Program-made: the position numbers and the translations under genes
Part shown: positions 42,802 to 51,756 of the stretch, in pieces
Position numbering within the stretch: the first letter of the stretch is position 1
Layout of the letters: each line of letters starts with the position of its first letter
NCBI RefSeq assembly: GCF_018613795.1
Contig: NZ_JAGGPN010000034.1
Coordinates: 62,001-126,000, forward strand
Reading direction: 5' to 3'
DNA length: 64,000 bases
Origin: Arthrobacter sp. ISL-65
GTDB taxonomy: Bacteria > Actinomycetota > Actinomycetes > Actinomycetales > Micrococcaceae
The notes under the pieces: generated by a model
Told to the model about the DNA's origin: nothing
Database searches by the model: none
What the model saw: only the letters and a program-made list of their open reading frames with translations

Positions 42802-44235
42802 ATGACCCAAAGCCAGTCGAGGTCCAAAAGCCCGGCCAGCTGGCAACCCGCACCGCCGGAGCGTGAGGGCCTGTGGATATTCACGGGCATCCGTGACTTC
42901 ATCGATGACATTGCCAACACATCGCCGGCCCGTCTTGCCCTGAGCGCCTTCGTGGTGGTCATCGTCCTCTTCACCGGCCTCCTGTCGCTGCCGGCCTCCT
43001 CGGCAACCGGTGACTTCACGCCGCTCCACCAGTCCCTCTTCACCGCCGTTTCGGCCGTCTGCGTCACGGGCCTGACCGTGGTGTCCACCGCCGTGCACTG
43101 GTCCTTCTTCGGCCAGCTGATCATCCTGGTCGGCATTTTCGTCGGCGGCCTCGGTACGCTGACGCTGGCCTCGCTGCTTGCCCTCATGGTGAGCAAGAAG
43201 CTGGGGGTCAGGGGCAAGCTCATCGCCCAGGAGGCCATGAACAACGCGGGCCGGCTGGGTGAGGTGGGTACGCTGCTGCGGATCGTCATCACCACCTCGG
43301 TGGTCATCGAGGCCGTCCTCGCGATCGCCCTGATCCCGCGCTTCATGGTCCTCGGCGAGCCATTCCTGCAGTCCGTCTGGCACGGCGTCTTCTACTCGAT
43401 CTCGTCCTTCAACAACGCCGGATTCACGCCGCATTCGGATGGCATTGTCCCCTACGAAACAGACCTCTGGATCCTCATCCCGCTTATGCTCGGCGTGTTC
43501 CTGGGCAGCCTGGGCTTCCCCGTAGTCATGGTGCTGCAGCAAAACGGGCTGAACTGGAAAAAGTGGAACCTGCACACGAAGCTCACCATCCAGGTCTCGT
43601 TCATCCTGCTCGCGGCCGGAACCGTCCTGTGGGCGCTCATGGAGTGGGACAACATCCGGACCATAGGCGGCATGGACCTCGGTGACAAGATCACGCACTC
43701 GCTCTTCGCCTCCGTCATGACGCGCTCCGGCGGCTTCAACCTGGTGGACCAGAACCAGATGGAATCCACCACCATGCTGCTCACAGACGCCCTCATGTTC
43801 GCCGGCGGCGGCTCCGCCTCAACCGCCGGCGGCATCAAGGTCACCACCATCGCCGTCATGTTCCTGGCCATCATCGCCGAAGCCCGCGGCGACGCCGACG
43901 TCAAGGTCTACGGCCGCACCATCCCGGAGGGCACCATGCGCGTGGCCATCTCGGTGATCGTCGCCGGTGCCACGCTGGTGTCCGCGTCCGCCTTCCTGCT
44001 GCTGCACATCAGCGGCGCTTCCCTGGACCGGGTGCTTTTCGAAACCATTTCAGCCTTCGCCACCGTAGGCCTCAGCACAAACCTCAGCGCCGAAGTCCCG
44101 CCGGAGGGCGTCTACGTGCTGTCGGCCCTGATGTTCGCCGGCCGCGTCGGCACCGTCACGCTTGCCGCTGCCCTGGCCCTGCGCCAGCGCAGCCAGCTGT
44201 ACCACTACCCCGAAGAGAGGCCCATCATTGGCTAA
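42802..44235 (+). CDS. TrkH/KtrB family potassium uptake membrane subunit
   Basis: 477 residues with about ten membrane segments and four P-loop-like regions; selectivity-type glycines are seen in TAVSAVCVTGLTVV, SSFNNAGFTPHSDG, MTRSGGFNLVDQ and SAFATVGLSTNLS. It carries K+ with the cytoplasmic gate encoded next. ATG 42802 follows GAGGAA. The stop overlaps the TTG start of the next gene. Confidence 0.9.
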   Translation: MTQSQSRSKSPASWQPAPPEREGLWIFTGIRDFIDDIANTSPARLALSAFVVVIVLFTGLLSLPASSATGDFTPLHQSLFTAVSAVCVTGLTVVSTAVHWSFFGQLIILVGIFVGGLGTLTLASLLALMVSKKLGVRGKLIAQEAMNNAGRLGEVGTLLRIVITTSVVIEAVLAIALIPRFMVLGEPFLQSVWHGVFYSISSFNNAGFTPHSDGIVPYETDLWILIPLMLGVFLGSLGFPVVMVLQQNGLNWKKWNLHTKLTIQVSFILLAAGTVLWALMEWDNIRTIGGMDLGDKITHSLFASVMTRSGGFNLVDQNQMESTTMLLTDALMFAGGGSASTAGGIKVTTIAVMFLAIIAEARGDADVKVYGRTIPEGTMRVAISVIVAGATLVSASAFLLLHISGASLDRVLFETISAFATVGLSTNLSAEVPPEGVYVLSALMFAGRVGTVTLAAALALRQRSQLYHYPEERPIIG

Positions 44236-44914
44236 TCCGTCAGGCGCCCCCAACCGCCCCGCCCACAACGCGCCGGTCCTGGTGATCGGGCTAGGCCGCT
44301 TCGGTGCCTCCACTGCCGAACAGCTGGTGAAGCAGGGCCGCGAGGTGCTGGCCATCGAACGCGACAGGTCCCTGGTCCAGAAATGGTCGCCCGTACTGAC
44401 CCACGTGGTGGAGGCGGACGCCACCAACATCGACGCGCTGCGCCAGTTGGGCGCGCAGGAGTTCAGCTCGGCCGTGGTGGGCGTGGGCACGTCCATAGAG
44501 TCCTCGGTGCTCATCACCGTGAACCTGGTGGACCTCGGCATCGAGCACTTGTGGGTCAAGGCGATCACGCCGTCACACGGCAAAATCCTCACCCGCATCG
44601 GCGCCAACCACGTCATCTACCCCGAGGCCGACGCCGGCGTCCGCGCCGCGCACCTGGTCTCCGGGCGCATGCTGGACTTCATCGAGTTCGACGACGACTT
44701 TGCGATCGTGAAGATGTATCCGCCGCGTGAAACTGTCGGTTTCACGCTGGACGAGTCCAAGGTCCGGTCCAGGTACGGCGTGACGATCGTGGGCGTGAAG
44801 TCCCCGGGCGAAGACTTCACCTACGCCCGCCCCGAGACCAAGGTGTCGGCCCGGGACATGCTGATCGTGTCCGGCCACGTGGACCTGCTGGAGAGGTTCG
44901 CCGCCCGGCCGTAA
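44228..44914 (+). CDS. TrkA/KtrA family potassium channel gating subunit
   Basis: 228 residues. RCK-N domain with Rossmann motif VLVIGLGRFGASTAEQLVKQGREVLAIE and a C-terminal TrkA_C domain (FTLDESKVRSRYGVTIVGVKSPGEDF). Binds nucleotide and controls the TrkH pore. TTG 44228 is the likely start: GAGAGG is 7 nt ahead, and it overlaps the trkH stop by eight nt. Confidence 0.9.
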   Translation: MANPSGAPNRPAHNAPVLVIGLGRFGASTAEQLVKQGREVLAIERDRSLVQKWSPVLTHVVEADATNIDALRQLGAQEFSSAVVGVGTSIESSVLITVNLVDLGIEHLWVKAITPSHGKILTRIGANHVIYPEADAGVRAAHLVSGRMLDFIEFDDDFAIVKMYPPRETVGFTLDESKVRSRYGVTIVGVKSPGEDFTYARPETKVSARDMLIVSGHVDLLERFAARP

Positions 44915-44961
44915 CGCGCGGTCCTTAACGTGCCCGCCCACGGCGCGGCCCGCCGTCGGGA

Positions 44962-45013
44962 GAGTTTTTGTACAGATACCGGGCTCTAAGGGGCTTTAAC
45001 CCGCGGTATCTGT
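44962..45013. repeat. Palindromic repeat, family A copy 4, right arm truncated
   Basis: GAGTTTTTGTACAGAT (44962-44977) and inner CGGTATCTGT (45004-45013) are present, but the last ten bases expected on the right (ACAAAAACTC) are replaced by the start of a tandem repeat. Confidence 0.75.
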
Positions 45014-45114
45014 CCGCAGGGTTCCATGGCCGAGCTTGCGAGGTAAGGGTGCGGGTGGTGGGCCCACGCCCGCAGGGTTCCCTGGCCGAGCTTGCGAGGT
45101 AAGGGTGCGGGTGG
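45014..45114. repeat. Two-copy 45-nt direct repeat, period 56
   Basis: The unit CCGCAGGGTTCC(A/C)TGGCCGAG and the following CTTGCGAGGTAAGGGTGCGG occur at 45014 and 45070 with one mismatch. It abuts the broken family A copy and ends 3 nt before proC. No coding sense is seen. Confidence 0.8.
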
Positions 45115-45117
45115 GGA

Positions 45118-45951
45118 CTAGCCGAGCTGTTTGGTGATCTCGGCGGCGCGGTCGGCCGCGGCGCGTGCGCCCGCGGCGATGATCGCCGGCATCCCGCGTT
45201 CATCGAACGTGGCGATGGCGCGCTCCGTGGTGCCGTTGGGGCTGGTTACGGCTTTGCGCAGGGCGGAGGGTTCGGCGCCGGGTTCCGCGAGCATGAGGCC
45301 GGCTCCGGCCACGGTTTCGCGCGCCAGCAGGAGCGCCAGCTCCTCGTCGAGGCCGAGTTCGACGCCGGCGGCGGCCATGGCCTCAGCCAGGTAGAACGCG
45401 TAGGCCGGACCGGAGCCGCTGATGGCGCCCAGTGCGTCCACCTGCTCCTCGGGAATTTCGACGACGGTCCCCACCGCGCCGAGAATGTCTTTTGCCCGCT
45501 GGAGCTGCTCGGGCGAGCAGTTGGTGCCGGCGGAGACCGAGACCACTCCGCGGCCCAGCTTCGCCGGGGTGTTGGGCATCGTCCTGATCACGGGCTGGCC
45601 CGGCGGCAGGGCGGCTTCGAGCTGGGCGATGGAGACGGCGGCCGCAACGCTGATGACGATCGCATCGGGAGAAAGCGAGCCGCTGACTTCCCGGGCCAGC
45701 TCGGCGATGCCCACAGGCTTCACGCCGAGAATCACGACGCCGGCACCCTTCGCCGCCTGCTTGTTGTTGTCGGGCTCTTCGCTGCCGGCGATGGCCGTAA
45801 TGCCCGCGTGCCGTTCGGCCAGCTCCGCTGCCCGCTCCGCACGGCGGACGGTGGCCACGATCTCCATGGGATCCGTGCCGCTCTCCAGCAGGCCACCCAG
45901 AATGGCCTCGTTCATTGATCCACAGCCAAGGAATGCGATTCGGTTGCTCAT
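45118..45951 (-). CDS. proC: Pyrroline-5-carboxylate reductase
   Basis: 277 residues. Last step of proline synthesis. N-terminal NAD(P) motif FLGCGSMNEAILGGLL, the VKP loop, RTMPNTPAKLGRGVVSVSAG, and the P5C-binding SGSGPAYAFYLAEAM with C-terminal TSPNGTTERAI. ATG 45951 is used; AATGAT and GGAG lie just before it. Upstream are 463 nt without protein genes that hold two structured elements. Confidence 0.93.
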   Translation of the reverse strand: MSNRIAFLGCGSMNEAILGGLLESGTDPMEIVATVRRAERAAELAERHAGITAIAGSEEPDNNKQAAKGAGVVILGVKPVGIAELAREVSGSLSPDAIVISVAAAVSIAQLEAALPPGQPVIRTMPNTPAKLGRGVVSVSAGTNCSPEQLQRAKDILGAVGTVVEIPEEQVDALGAISGSGPAYAFYLAEAMAAAGVELGLDEELALLLARETVAGAGLMLAEPGAEPSALRKAVTSPNGTTERAIATFDERGMPAIIAAGARAAADRAAEITKQLG

Positions 45952-46060
45952 TGCTCCATCATTGCAGTTCATCGCGCCTGATGCAGACCCCGACCATTCA
46001 CAGGAAGCTCACATGTCGGTCGAAGCATTCGCACACCTTCGGCCACTAACTTAGGTAATA

Positions 46061-46173
46061 CCTCATTGAGGGTGCGAGTGATGAAGCAAGCATGGGGATG
46101 CTTGTCAGGCACCGACGGTCTGCAGTGGTTTTGCCCATTTTTCTGCAGCAGGCCGTCGGTGTCTTTGCCTTTA
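46061..46173 (+). ncRNA. Unidentified structured element, copy 1
   Basis: The sequence GGTGCGAGTGATGAAGC (46071-46087) is followed by a tetraloop hairpin CAAGCAT-GGGG-ATGCTTG (46087-46104), then a long stem CACCGACGG (46110-46118) with CCGTCGGTG (46153-46161) that continues through CTGCAG pairs, then a T-rich tail. The layout repeats 204 nt further on with different stem bases. Orientation is assumed from the T-rich end; it could also act on the minus strand ahead of proC. Confidence 0.5.
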
Positions 46174-46264
46174 ACCCCGCTAAGCCCCGTCCGGCGGCGC
46201 TGATTCCCAGCCTGCATTCAGGTAAATCCCCCAGAACACCCATACTCGCCCGTTAGAGTCGTAA

Positions 46265-46380
46265 ACGCCTCACAGGTGCGAGTGATGGAGCCAGTCCTTC
46301 GGGACTGGCGCGGCGCCGGTCGGTTGCAGAAGTGTTCCCCCCAGCTTCTTCTGCGTAACCGGCCGGCGCTTACTCGTTTG
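46265..46380 (+). ncRNA. Unidentified structured element, copy 2
   Basis: GGTGCGAGTGATGGAGC (46275-46291) leads into an 8-bp stem with UUCG tetraloop (GCCAGTCC-TTCG-GGACTGGC, 46290-46309), then a stem of about 20 bp: GCGCCGG and CGGTT and GCAGAAG (46313-46332) with CTTCTGC, AACCG and CCGGCGC (ending 46369), loop containing CCCCCC, then a T-rich tail. The stems share position but not sequence with copy 1, so the structure is kept by compensating changes. TAGAGT (46254-46259) could be its -10 box. Confidence 0.5.
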
Positions 46381-46414
46381 AGGCCCGCCAGCGAAGGACC
46401 GCGGCACGCGGGCC

Positions 46415-47407
46415 CTAGATGGCCGGCAGTGCGGACACCTGCGGGATACCCACGTGCGGTGCAGGTTCAAGCGGGCCGTCGACGACCAGCTGGTCGAGCC
46501 GGCGGAGGATGAGGCCCTCGCGCAGCGCCCATGGGCAGATCTTGATCTTTTTGTACTCAAACAGTTCCAGGGCCGCCTCAGCCACCAGCGCACCGGCAAG
46601 GAGCTGGTTGGCGCGGGCCTCGGAGACGCCCGGCAGGTGCAGCCGGTCTTCGGACTTCATGGCGGAGATCCGCTGTGCCCAGATGCCGAGGTCAGTGCGG
46701 TTCAGGTCGCGCTTCACGTACGGGCCGGCGGCGCTGGGGGCTGCCCCGGCGATCCGTGCCAGGGAGCGGAAGGTCTTCGAAGTGCCAGCCAGGACGTTCG
46801 CCCTGCCCACCTCGTTGAAGTTGCGGACCACCGGCCTGAGGGTGGCCCTGATATAGCGGCGCAGCTCCTTGACGCTCTTCGCGGAGGGCGGATCCTCGTG
46901 CAGCCAGTCCCGGGTCAGCCGGCTCGCGCCAAGGGGCACGGAGGTTGCCAGTTCCGGCAGCTCGTCCTGCCCCAGCGCCATTTCGAAGGAACCGCCGCCG
47001 ATATCGAAGTTCAGGACCGTGCCCGCGCCCCAGCCGTACCAGCGGCGGACGGCGAAAAACGTCATGGACGCTTCCTCGCTGCCCGTGAGTTCCTGCAGCG
47101 TCACAGTGGTCTCGTGCTTCACCCGCGCCAGCACCGCGGGTCCGTTGGTGGCCTCGCGGATGGCTGACGTGCAGAAGGCCAGCAGGTCGTCGGCCTTGTG
47201 CCGCGCCGCGAACTCCCAGGCCTCGAGGACGAACTCCGTGAGCTCGTGCTGGCCCGCGTCGGTGATGTTCCCTTCCTCATCGAGGTACTGCACCAACGAG
47301 AGGGGGCGCTTGTGCGAGGCGAAAGGCACAGGCTGCGCGCCGGGGTGGGCATCCACCAGCAGGAGGTGGACAGTGTTGGAACCGATGTCGAGGACGCCTA
47401 GCCGCAT
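46415..47407 (-). CDS. Ppx/GppA family phosphatase
   Basis: 330 residues of the ASKHA fold: LDIGSNTVHLLLVD (phosphate 1), FCTSAIREATNG, NFDIGGGSFEMALG (phosphate 2) and VLAGTSKTFRSLARIAG. It hydrolyses polyphosphate or pppGpp; the shorter two-domain form here is the usual actinobacterial one, in which exopolyphosphatase activity is the common finding. Neighbourhood with proC is typical for actinobacteria. Confidence 0.9.
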   Translation of the reverse strand: MRLGVLDIGSNTVHLLLVDAHPGAQPVPFASHKRPLSLVQYLDEEGNITDAGQHELTEFVLEAWEFAARHKADDLLAFCTSAIREATNGPAVLARVKHETTVTLQELTGSEEASMTFFAVRRWYGWGAGTVLNFDIGGGSFEMALGQDELPELATSVPLGASRLTRDWLHEDPPSAKSVKELRRYIRATLRPVVRNFNEVGRANVLAGTSKTFRSLARIAGAAPSAAGPYVKRDLNRTDLGIWAQRISAMKSEDRLHLPGVSEARANQLLAGALVAEAALELFEYKKIKICPWALREGLILRRLDQLVVDGPLEPAPHVGIPQVSALPAI

Positions 47408-47490
47408 CCTGCCATTATTCCTCCCGCCGGCGCAGCGGACGCAACCTGTCGCTTACATTGCGGGCTTTAGTGTGCGGACAGCCGCGCGAG

Positions 47491-47940
47491 CTACTCGCCT
47501 TCGAGGCCCGCAGGGTCGGGGTCCACGTCATCGGCGCGCTTGAAGTCGCGCTTGATGTTGGCGATGCCCTCGGGGTTGATCTCGAAGCCGTAGGCCGCAC
47601 CCGGATTGATGACCATCCCCAGCTCATCGCCGATGTTGGCGATGATTGCCGCGCCCTGCGTGCCCAGCACGTTCGGGGCAGCCTCCAGGTACTGCGTGTC
47701 CACCCTGCTGGGGTGCGAGAACACCGCAAGGACCGGTTGGCCGTCCGCGTTGCCCAGCACCAGCGGCTCAACCTGGGAGTCCTCGCCCTCAAGCGCGTCG
47801 GAACTGATGATGTAGACCTCGTTGTTGAGGAAAGAGAGGATGACGTCCACCGGATCGGCGTCCGGCTGGCCGCCCTGGGCCAGCTTCTCCTCAAGGTCGT
47901 TCAGCGGCGTGGTGTCTGCGGGTTCCGGCTGTTCAGTCAT
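47491..47940 (-). CDS. SseB family protein
   Basis: 149 residues. An acidic protein with the SseB N-terminal-domain pattern: LLSFLNNEVYIISSD-like strand, PLVLGNADGQPVLAVFSHPSRVD and LGMVINPGAAYGFEINPEGI. SseB-like proteins are named from an enteric serine-sensitivity gene; the molecular role is unknown. ATG 47940 is preferred over the upstream in-frame start. Confidence 0.75.
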   Translation of the reverse strand: MTEQPEPADTTPLNDLEEKLAQGGQPDADPVDVILSFLNNEVYIISSDALEGEDSQVEPLVLGNADGQPVLAVFSHPSRVDTQYLEAAPNVLGTQGAAIIANIGDELGMVINPGAAYGFEINPEGIANIKRDFKRADDVDPDPAGLEGE

Positions 47941-47993
47941 GCATCTACTCGACCACGTTGCAGGGCACGAAGCAATTCCCGCAGCCGTCACCC

Positions 47994-50717
47994 CTACTTC
48001 TTCGCTGCCGCCTTTTTCGCCGGGGCCTTGCGCGTGGTGGTGCGCTTCACCGGGCCCTTGGCCCGCTTTTCGGCGAGGAGTTCGACGGCGCGTTCCCGGG
48101 TCAGTTCCTCCAGCGACGTGTCGCGGGGCACGGTGATGTTGGTGATGCCGTCAGTGATGTAGGGACCGAAGCGGCCCTCCTTCACCACGATGTTCTTCTC
48201 CGACACCGGGTCCGGGCCGAACTCGGCGAGCGGCGGCACGGCCGCGCGGGCTCCGCGCTGCTTGGGCTGGGAGTAGATCTCCAGGGCCTGTTCCAGCGTG
48301 ATGGTGAAGATTTCCTCTTCGGAGCCGATGGATCGGGAGTCCGTGCCCTTCTTCAGGTACGGGCCGAAGCGGCCGTTCTGCACCGTGATCGGGTTGCCCT
48401 CGGTGTCCGCGCCGAGCACCCGGGGAAGGCTCATGAGCTGCATGGCCTCGTCCAGGGTGACAGAGTCGACAGTCATGGACTTGAACAGCGAACCCGTGCG
48501 CGGCTTGGCCTTGACGGGCTTCTTCGGCGGCTTGGGCTTGCCGTTCTTGTAGTACTCCACGGGCTGGTTGGCCAGCTGTTCCTCGGTCATCTCCGGGATG
48601 ATCTCGGTGACGTAGGCGCCGTACCGGCCGTTCTTGGCAACAACAGTGTGGCCGGTGTGGGGATCGGCACCCAGGACCCGTTCCTCAGGAGCGGCCGTTT
48701 CCATGAGCTCGACTGCCTTGGCGGCAGTGAGCTCATCCGGGGCGAGGTCTTCCGGCACGTTGGCCCGGGCGGACTCCACCACTTCGCCGGTCTTGGGATC
48801 CACCGTGGGCACGGAGCTCTCCAGGTAGGGGCCGAACTTGCCGACGCGCAGGGTGATGCCGTCCGCGATGGGCACGGAGTTGATCTCGCGGGCGTCGATC
48901 TCGCCCAGGTTGTTCACGATGCTCAGCAGGCCGGGATCGGCATCTTCGCCGTAGTAGAAGTGCTTGAGCCAGGCGGCGCCCACAGCCTGGCCGTTGGCGA
49001 TCTTGTCCAGGTCGCCTTCCATGTCGGCCGTGAACTCGTAGTCCACATAATCCGTGAAGTGCTGTTCGAGGAGCCGCACCACGGAGAAGGCGATCCAGCT
49101 CGGCACCAGGGCAGAGCCTTGCTTCCGCACGTAGCCGCGGTCCTGGATGGTGGAGATGGTGGAGGCGTAAGTGGACGGGCGTCCGATGCCCTTTTTTTCC
49201 AGCTCGGCGGTCAGGGAAGCTTCCGTGTAGCGCGGCGGCGGCGAGGTCTCGTGGCCGACGGCGATGATCTCCGAGGCGGTGAGACCGTCACCCTTGGCGA
49301 CGTTCGGCAGGCGGCGGGCCTCGTCGGACTCGTCGTCGCCGCGGCTTTCGTCCTTGCCCTCTTCATAGGCGGCCAGGAAGCCGGGGAACGTGATGACCGT
49401 ACCGGAGGCGGAGAACTCGGCGTCGCGGCCGTCGGCGGCCAATGCGCCCAGCCGGATGGTGGCGGTGGAACCCTTGGCGTCGCCCATCTGGGAGGCGACG
49501 GTTCGCTTCCAGATCAGCTCGTACAGGCGGAATTCGTCCCCGCTGAGCTGCTTGGCCACCTGCGCCGGCGTACGGAAGGAGTCGCCGGCAGGACGGATGG
49601 CCTCGTGGGCCTCCTGCGCGTTGGCGGCCTTACTGGTGTAAACGCGCGGCGACTGCGGAACGTATTCGGGACCGTACAGCTCGGCAGCCTGCCGGCGCGC
49701 GGCCGTGACGGCCTCGTCGCTCAGCGCCGAGGAGTCCGTACGCATATACGTGATGTAGCCGTTCTCATACAGCCGCTGCGCGACCTGCATGGTGCTCTTG
49801 GACGAGAACCGCAGCTTGCGGCCGGCCTCCTGCTGGAGCGTGGAGGTGGTGAAGGGCGCGGCGGGGCGGCGCGTGTACGGCTTGGTGTCCACCGAGCGGA
49901 CGCGGAAATCGGCGTCCTGCAGCGCGGCGGCCAGTGAGGTGGCGAGTTCCTCGTTGAGGTGCGCAACATTGCGCGAGGTGAGTTCGCCGTCGTCGTTAAA
50001 GTCCCGGCCGGTGGCCACCTTGGCGCCGTCAACGGCGGCGAGCTTCGCCTTAAAGGAACCGGCGTCGGAACCGAACTGCCCGGTCAGATCCCAGTAGGAC
50101 GCGGCCTTGAATGCCATGCGCTCCCGTTCGCGGTCCACCACCATTCGGGTGACCACGGACTGCACGCGGCCGGCGGACAGTCCGCGCGCCACCTTGCGCC
50201 ACAGCACCGGGGAGATCTCGTAGCCATAGAGGCGGTCCAGGATGCGGCGGGTCTCCTGCGCGTCAACCAAGGCGGCATCGACGTCGCGCAGGTTGTCCAT
50301 AGCGCGGTGGATGGCTTCCTTGGTGATTTCACCGAAGGTCATCCGGTACACGGGGACCTTGGGCTTCAGGACCTCCAGGAGGTGCCACGCGATGGCTTCG
50401 CCCTCGCGGTCCCCATCGGTTGCGAGATAGAGCGCGTCGGCGTCTTTGAGCTGGGCCTTGAGCTCGGCCACCTTTTTCTTCTTGTCCGGGGAGACGACGT
50501 AATAGGGCTTGAAGTCGTTTTCGACGTCGACGGCGAACTTGCCCAGGGAGGTTTTCTTCAGGTCCGCGGGGAGCTCGGACGGCTGCGGCAGGTCGCGGAT
50601 GTGACCGATGGAGGCCTCAACGATGAAGCCCTCGCCCAGGTACTTGGCGATGGTCTTGCTCTTGGCCGGAGACTCCACGATCACGAGTTTCTTGCCGGTT
50701 TTGGCCTTGCTTGGCAC
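47994..50717 (-). CDS. topA: DNA topoisomerase I
   Basis: 907 residues. Type IA enzyme that relaxes negative supercoils. TOPRIM domain: VIVESPAKSKTIAKYLG and DGDREGEAIAWHL; catalytic Tyr about residue 323 in YITYMRTDSS; then four or more degenerate C-terminal repeats (FGPYLESS, YGAYVTEI, FGPYLKKG, FGPYITDG) without zinc cysteines and a Lys/Ala-rich tail, as in actinobacterial TopA. The start is GTG 50717 behind TAGGAG. Confidence 0.96.
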   Translation of the reverse strand: MPSKAKTGKKLVIVESPAKSKTIAKYLGEGFIVEASIGHIRDLPQPSELPADLKKTSLGKFAVDVENDFKPYYVVSPDKKKKVAELKAQLKDADALYLATDGDREGEAIAWHLLEVLKPKVPVYRMTFGEITKEAIHRAMDNLRDVDAALVDAQETRRILDRLYGYEISPVLWRKVARGLSAGRVQSVVTRMVVDRERERMAFKAASYWDLTGQFGSDAGSFKAKLAAVDGAKVATGRDFNDDGELTSRNVAHLNEELATSLAAALQDADFRVRSVDTKPYTRRPAAPFTTSTLQQEAGRKLRFSSKSTMQVAQRLYENGYITYMRTDSSALSDEAVTAARRQAAELYGPEYVPQSPRVYTSKAANAQEAHEAIRPAGDSFRTPAQVAKQLSGDEFRLYELIWKRTVASQMGDAKGSTATIRLGALAADGRDAEFSASGTVITFPGFLAAYEEGKDESRGDDESDEARRLPNVAKGDGLTASEIIAVGHETSPPPRYTEASLTAELEKKGIGRPSTYASTISTIQDRGYVRKQGSALVPSWIAFSVVRLLEQHFTDYVDYEFTADMEGDLDKIANGQAVGAAWLKHFYYGEDADPGLLSIVNNLGEIDAREINSVPIADGITLRVGKFGPYLESSVPTVDPKTGEVVESARANVPEDLAPDELTAAKAVELMETAAPEERVLGADPHTGHTVVAKNGRYGAYVTEIIPEMTEEQLANQPVEYYKNGKPKPPKKPVKAKPRTGSLFKSMTVDSVTLDEAMQLMSLPRVLGADTEGNPITVQNGRFGPYLKKGTDSRSIGSEEEIFTITLEQALEIYSQPKQRGARAAVPPLAEFGPDPVSEKNIVVKEGRFGPYITDGITNITVPRDTSLEELTRERAVELLAEKRAKGPVKRTTTRKAPAKKAAAKK

Positions 50718-50782
50718 AGTGCTCCTACAGAAAAAGGTTGCTCGGGCAGATCAGCCCATACTGGCCTAGTTCACCATATTTT

Positions 50783-50794
50783 GCAGAATTCTGC
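50783..50794. promoter_or_regulatory. Palindrome in the topA promoter region
   Basis: GCAGAATTCTGC, a perfect 12-bp palindrome in an AT-richer stretch 66 nt ahead of topA. It may be a regulator or supercoil-sensitive site; no factor can be named. The rest of 50718-50891 shows nothing definite. Confidence 0.35.
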
Positions 50795-50891
50795 GCTGTC
50801 ATGTGGAAAACGGTGGCCCCCGTCACTGCCGTGGCTGCCGGCCGCCCGGGCGTGTCCCCGCGGGCCGGCACGCGCCCGTCCGCCGCGCCCG

Positions 50892-51572
50892 TCAGGTGCC
50901 GCCGTTGCCGCCGGAGGCCCCCGGGAGGGTGCGGTCGTCGGGAATCATTGACCACATGGTGGCGATCCGCTCGGCGCCTGGTGGAATGCGGTTGGGATCC
51001 TCCAGCTCGTAGTCCCGTAGCAGCTCAAAGACCCTTTCCGTCAGTTCATTGCGCTGCTCGGCCGTCAGATAGAGAAGGTTGTTGGCGAGCAGCACCGCCG
51101 ACGCCGGCTCGGCGGACTCACCGCGTTGGCGCTGTTCGTCGCGGGCCCGGGCGTAGGCGCTGGCGCGGCGCCGGAATGCGTCCAGTTCGAGGTCGATCAC
51201 GGCGAAGTCCGGACCGGCCACCGCCCCGCCGGAGTTGATCGCAAAATCCGTGCCCGCCGCCTTCCACCGGCGTTCGCGGGCGTCGGCCGACGCCTCGGCC
51301 GGGACCACGATGCCCCACTTCTGCAGTGCCCGCAGATGGTAGCTCATCGCGCTGGGGGTGAGCCCGGTCTGCTGGGCAAGTTCCGTGGCCGTGCGGCTGG
51401 ACTGCGTGGAGTACAGCTCGGAGATGACCTCCAGGCGGGCGGCATGGGCCAGGGCCCGGATCGCCTTGGGGTCGGTGATTTCCACCTTCTTTTCCGGCCG
51501 GGTCCTGCGGCGCGGGGCGGCTTCCGGCGCCGGTCCCGGGGGCGTCGCCGGTGCCGGCGTGTCAGTACTCAC
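50892..51572 (-). CDS. ArsR-like winged-helix regulator (HTH_20 type)
   Basis: 226 residues. DNA-binding domain at about 32-105: ITDPKAIRALAHAARLEVISELYS, then ATELAQQTGLTPSAMSYHLRALQKWGIV; then a helical C-terminal domain (FAVIDLELDAFRRRASAYARARDEQ) of the kind seen in actinobacterial regulators of exporters. No exporter gene is adjacent. The start is GTG 51572 with TAAACT 6 nt ahead (leaderless). Confidence 0.85.
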   Translation of the reverse strand: MSTDTPAPATPPGPAPEAAPRRRTRPEKKVEITDPKAIRALAHAARLEVISELYSTQSSRTATELAQQTGLTPSAMSYHLRALQKWGIVVPAEASADARERRWKAAGTDFAINSGGAVAGPDFAVIDLELDAFRRRASAYARARDEQRQRGESAEPASAVLLANNLLYLTAEQRNELTERVFELLRDYELEDPNRIPPGAERIATMWSMIPDDRTLPGASGGNGGT

Positions 51573-51657
51573 TTCATCAGTTTACGCAGCACCAAGGAGC
51601 TCTGAAAGAAATGCTTGATATCCACGGTCCTGGGCCAGCCGGCTTGCCCGGAAATAC

Positions 51658-51674
51658 TAAGCATGCTTTGCTTA
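51658..51674. promoter_or_regulatory. Inverted repeat upstream of the small orphan gene
   Basis: TAAGCA-TGCTT-TGCTTA is a perfect 6-bp dyad, overlapping the palindrome AAGCATGCTT. It lies between the ArsR-like gene and the divergent gene at 51757, a fitting place for that regulator to bind. Confidence 0.45.
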
Positions 51675-51756
51675 CATGCGTAAACAGACCTCCCGCAAGC
51701 AGTTCGCGGCGGGGCCGCCAGCGTTGGCAGCCCCGTGAGAAGCCCAAAGGATGACC

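Noticed and set aside
46265..46380. 6C RNA
   Set aside because: Only one loop carries six cytosines and the copy at 46061 has none; the known 6C layout has two C-rich hairpins.
47958..49937. 659-residue open frame on the plus strand over topA
   Set aside because: Shadow of the long topA frame; no recognisable domain, and codon third-position bias belongs to the other strand.
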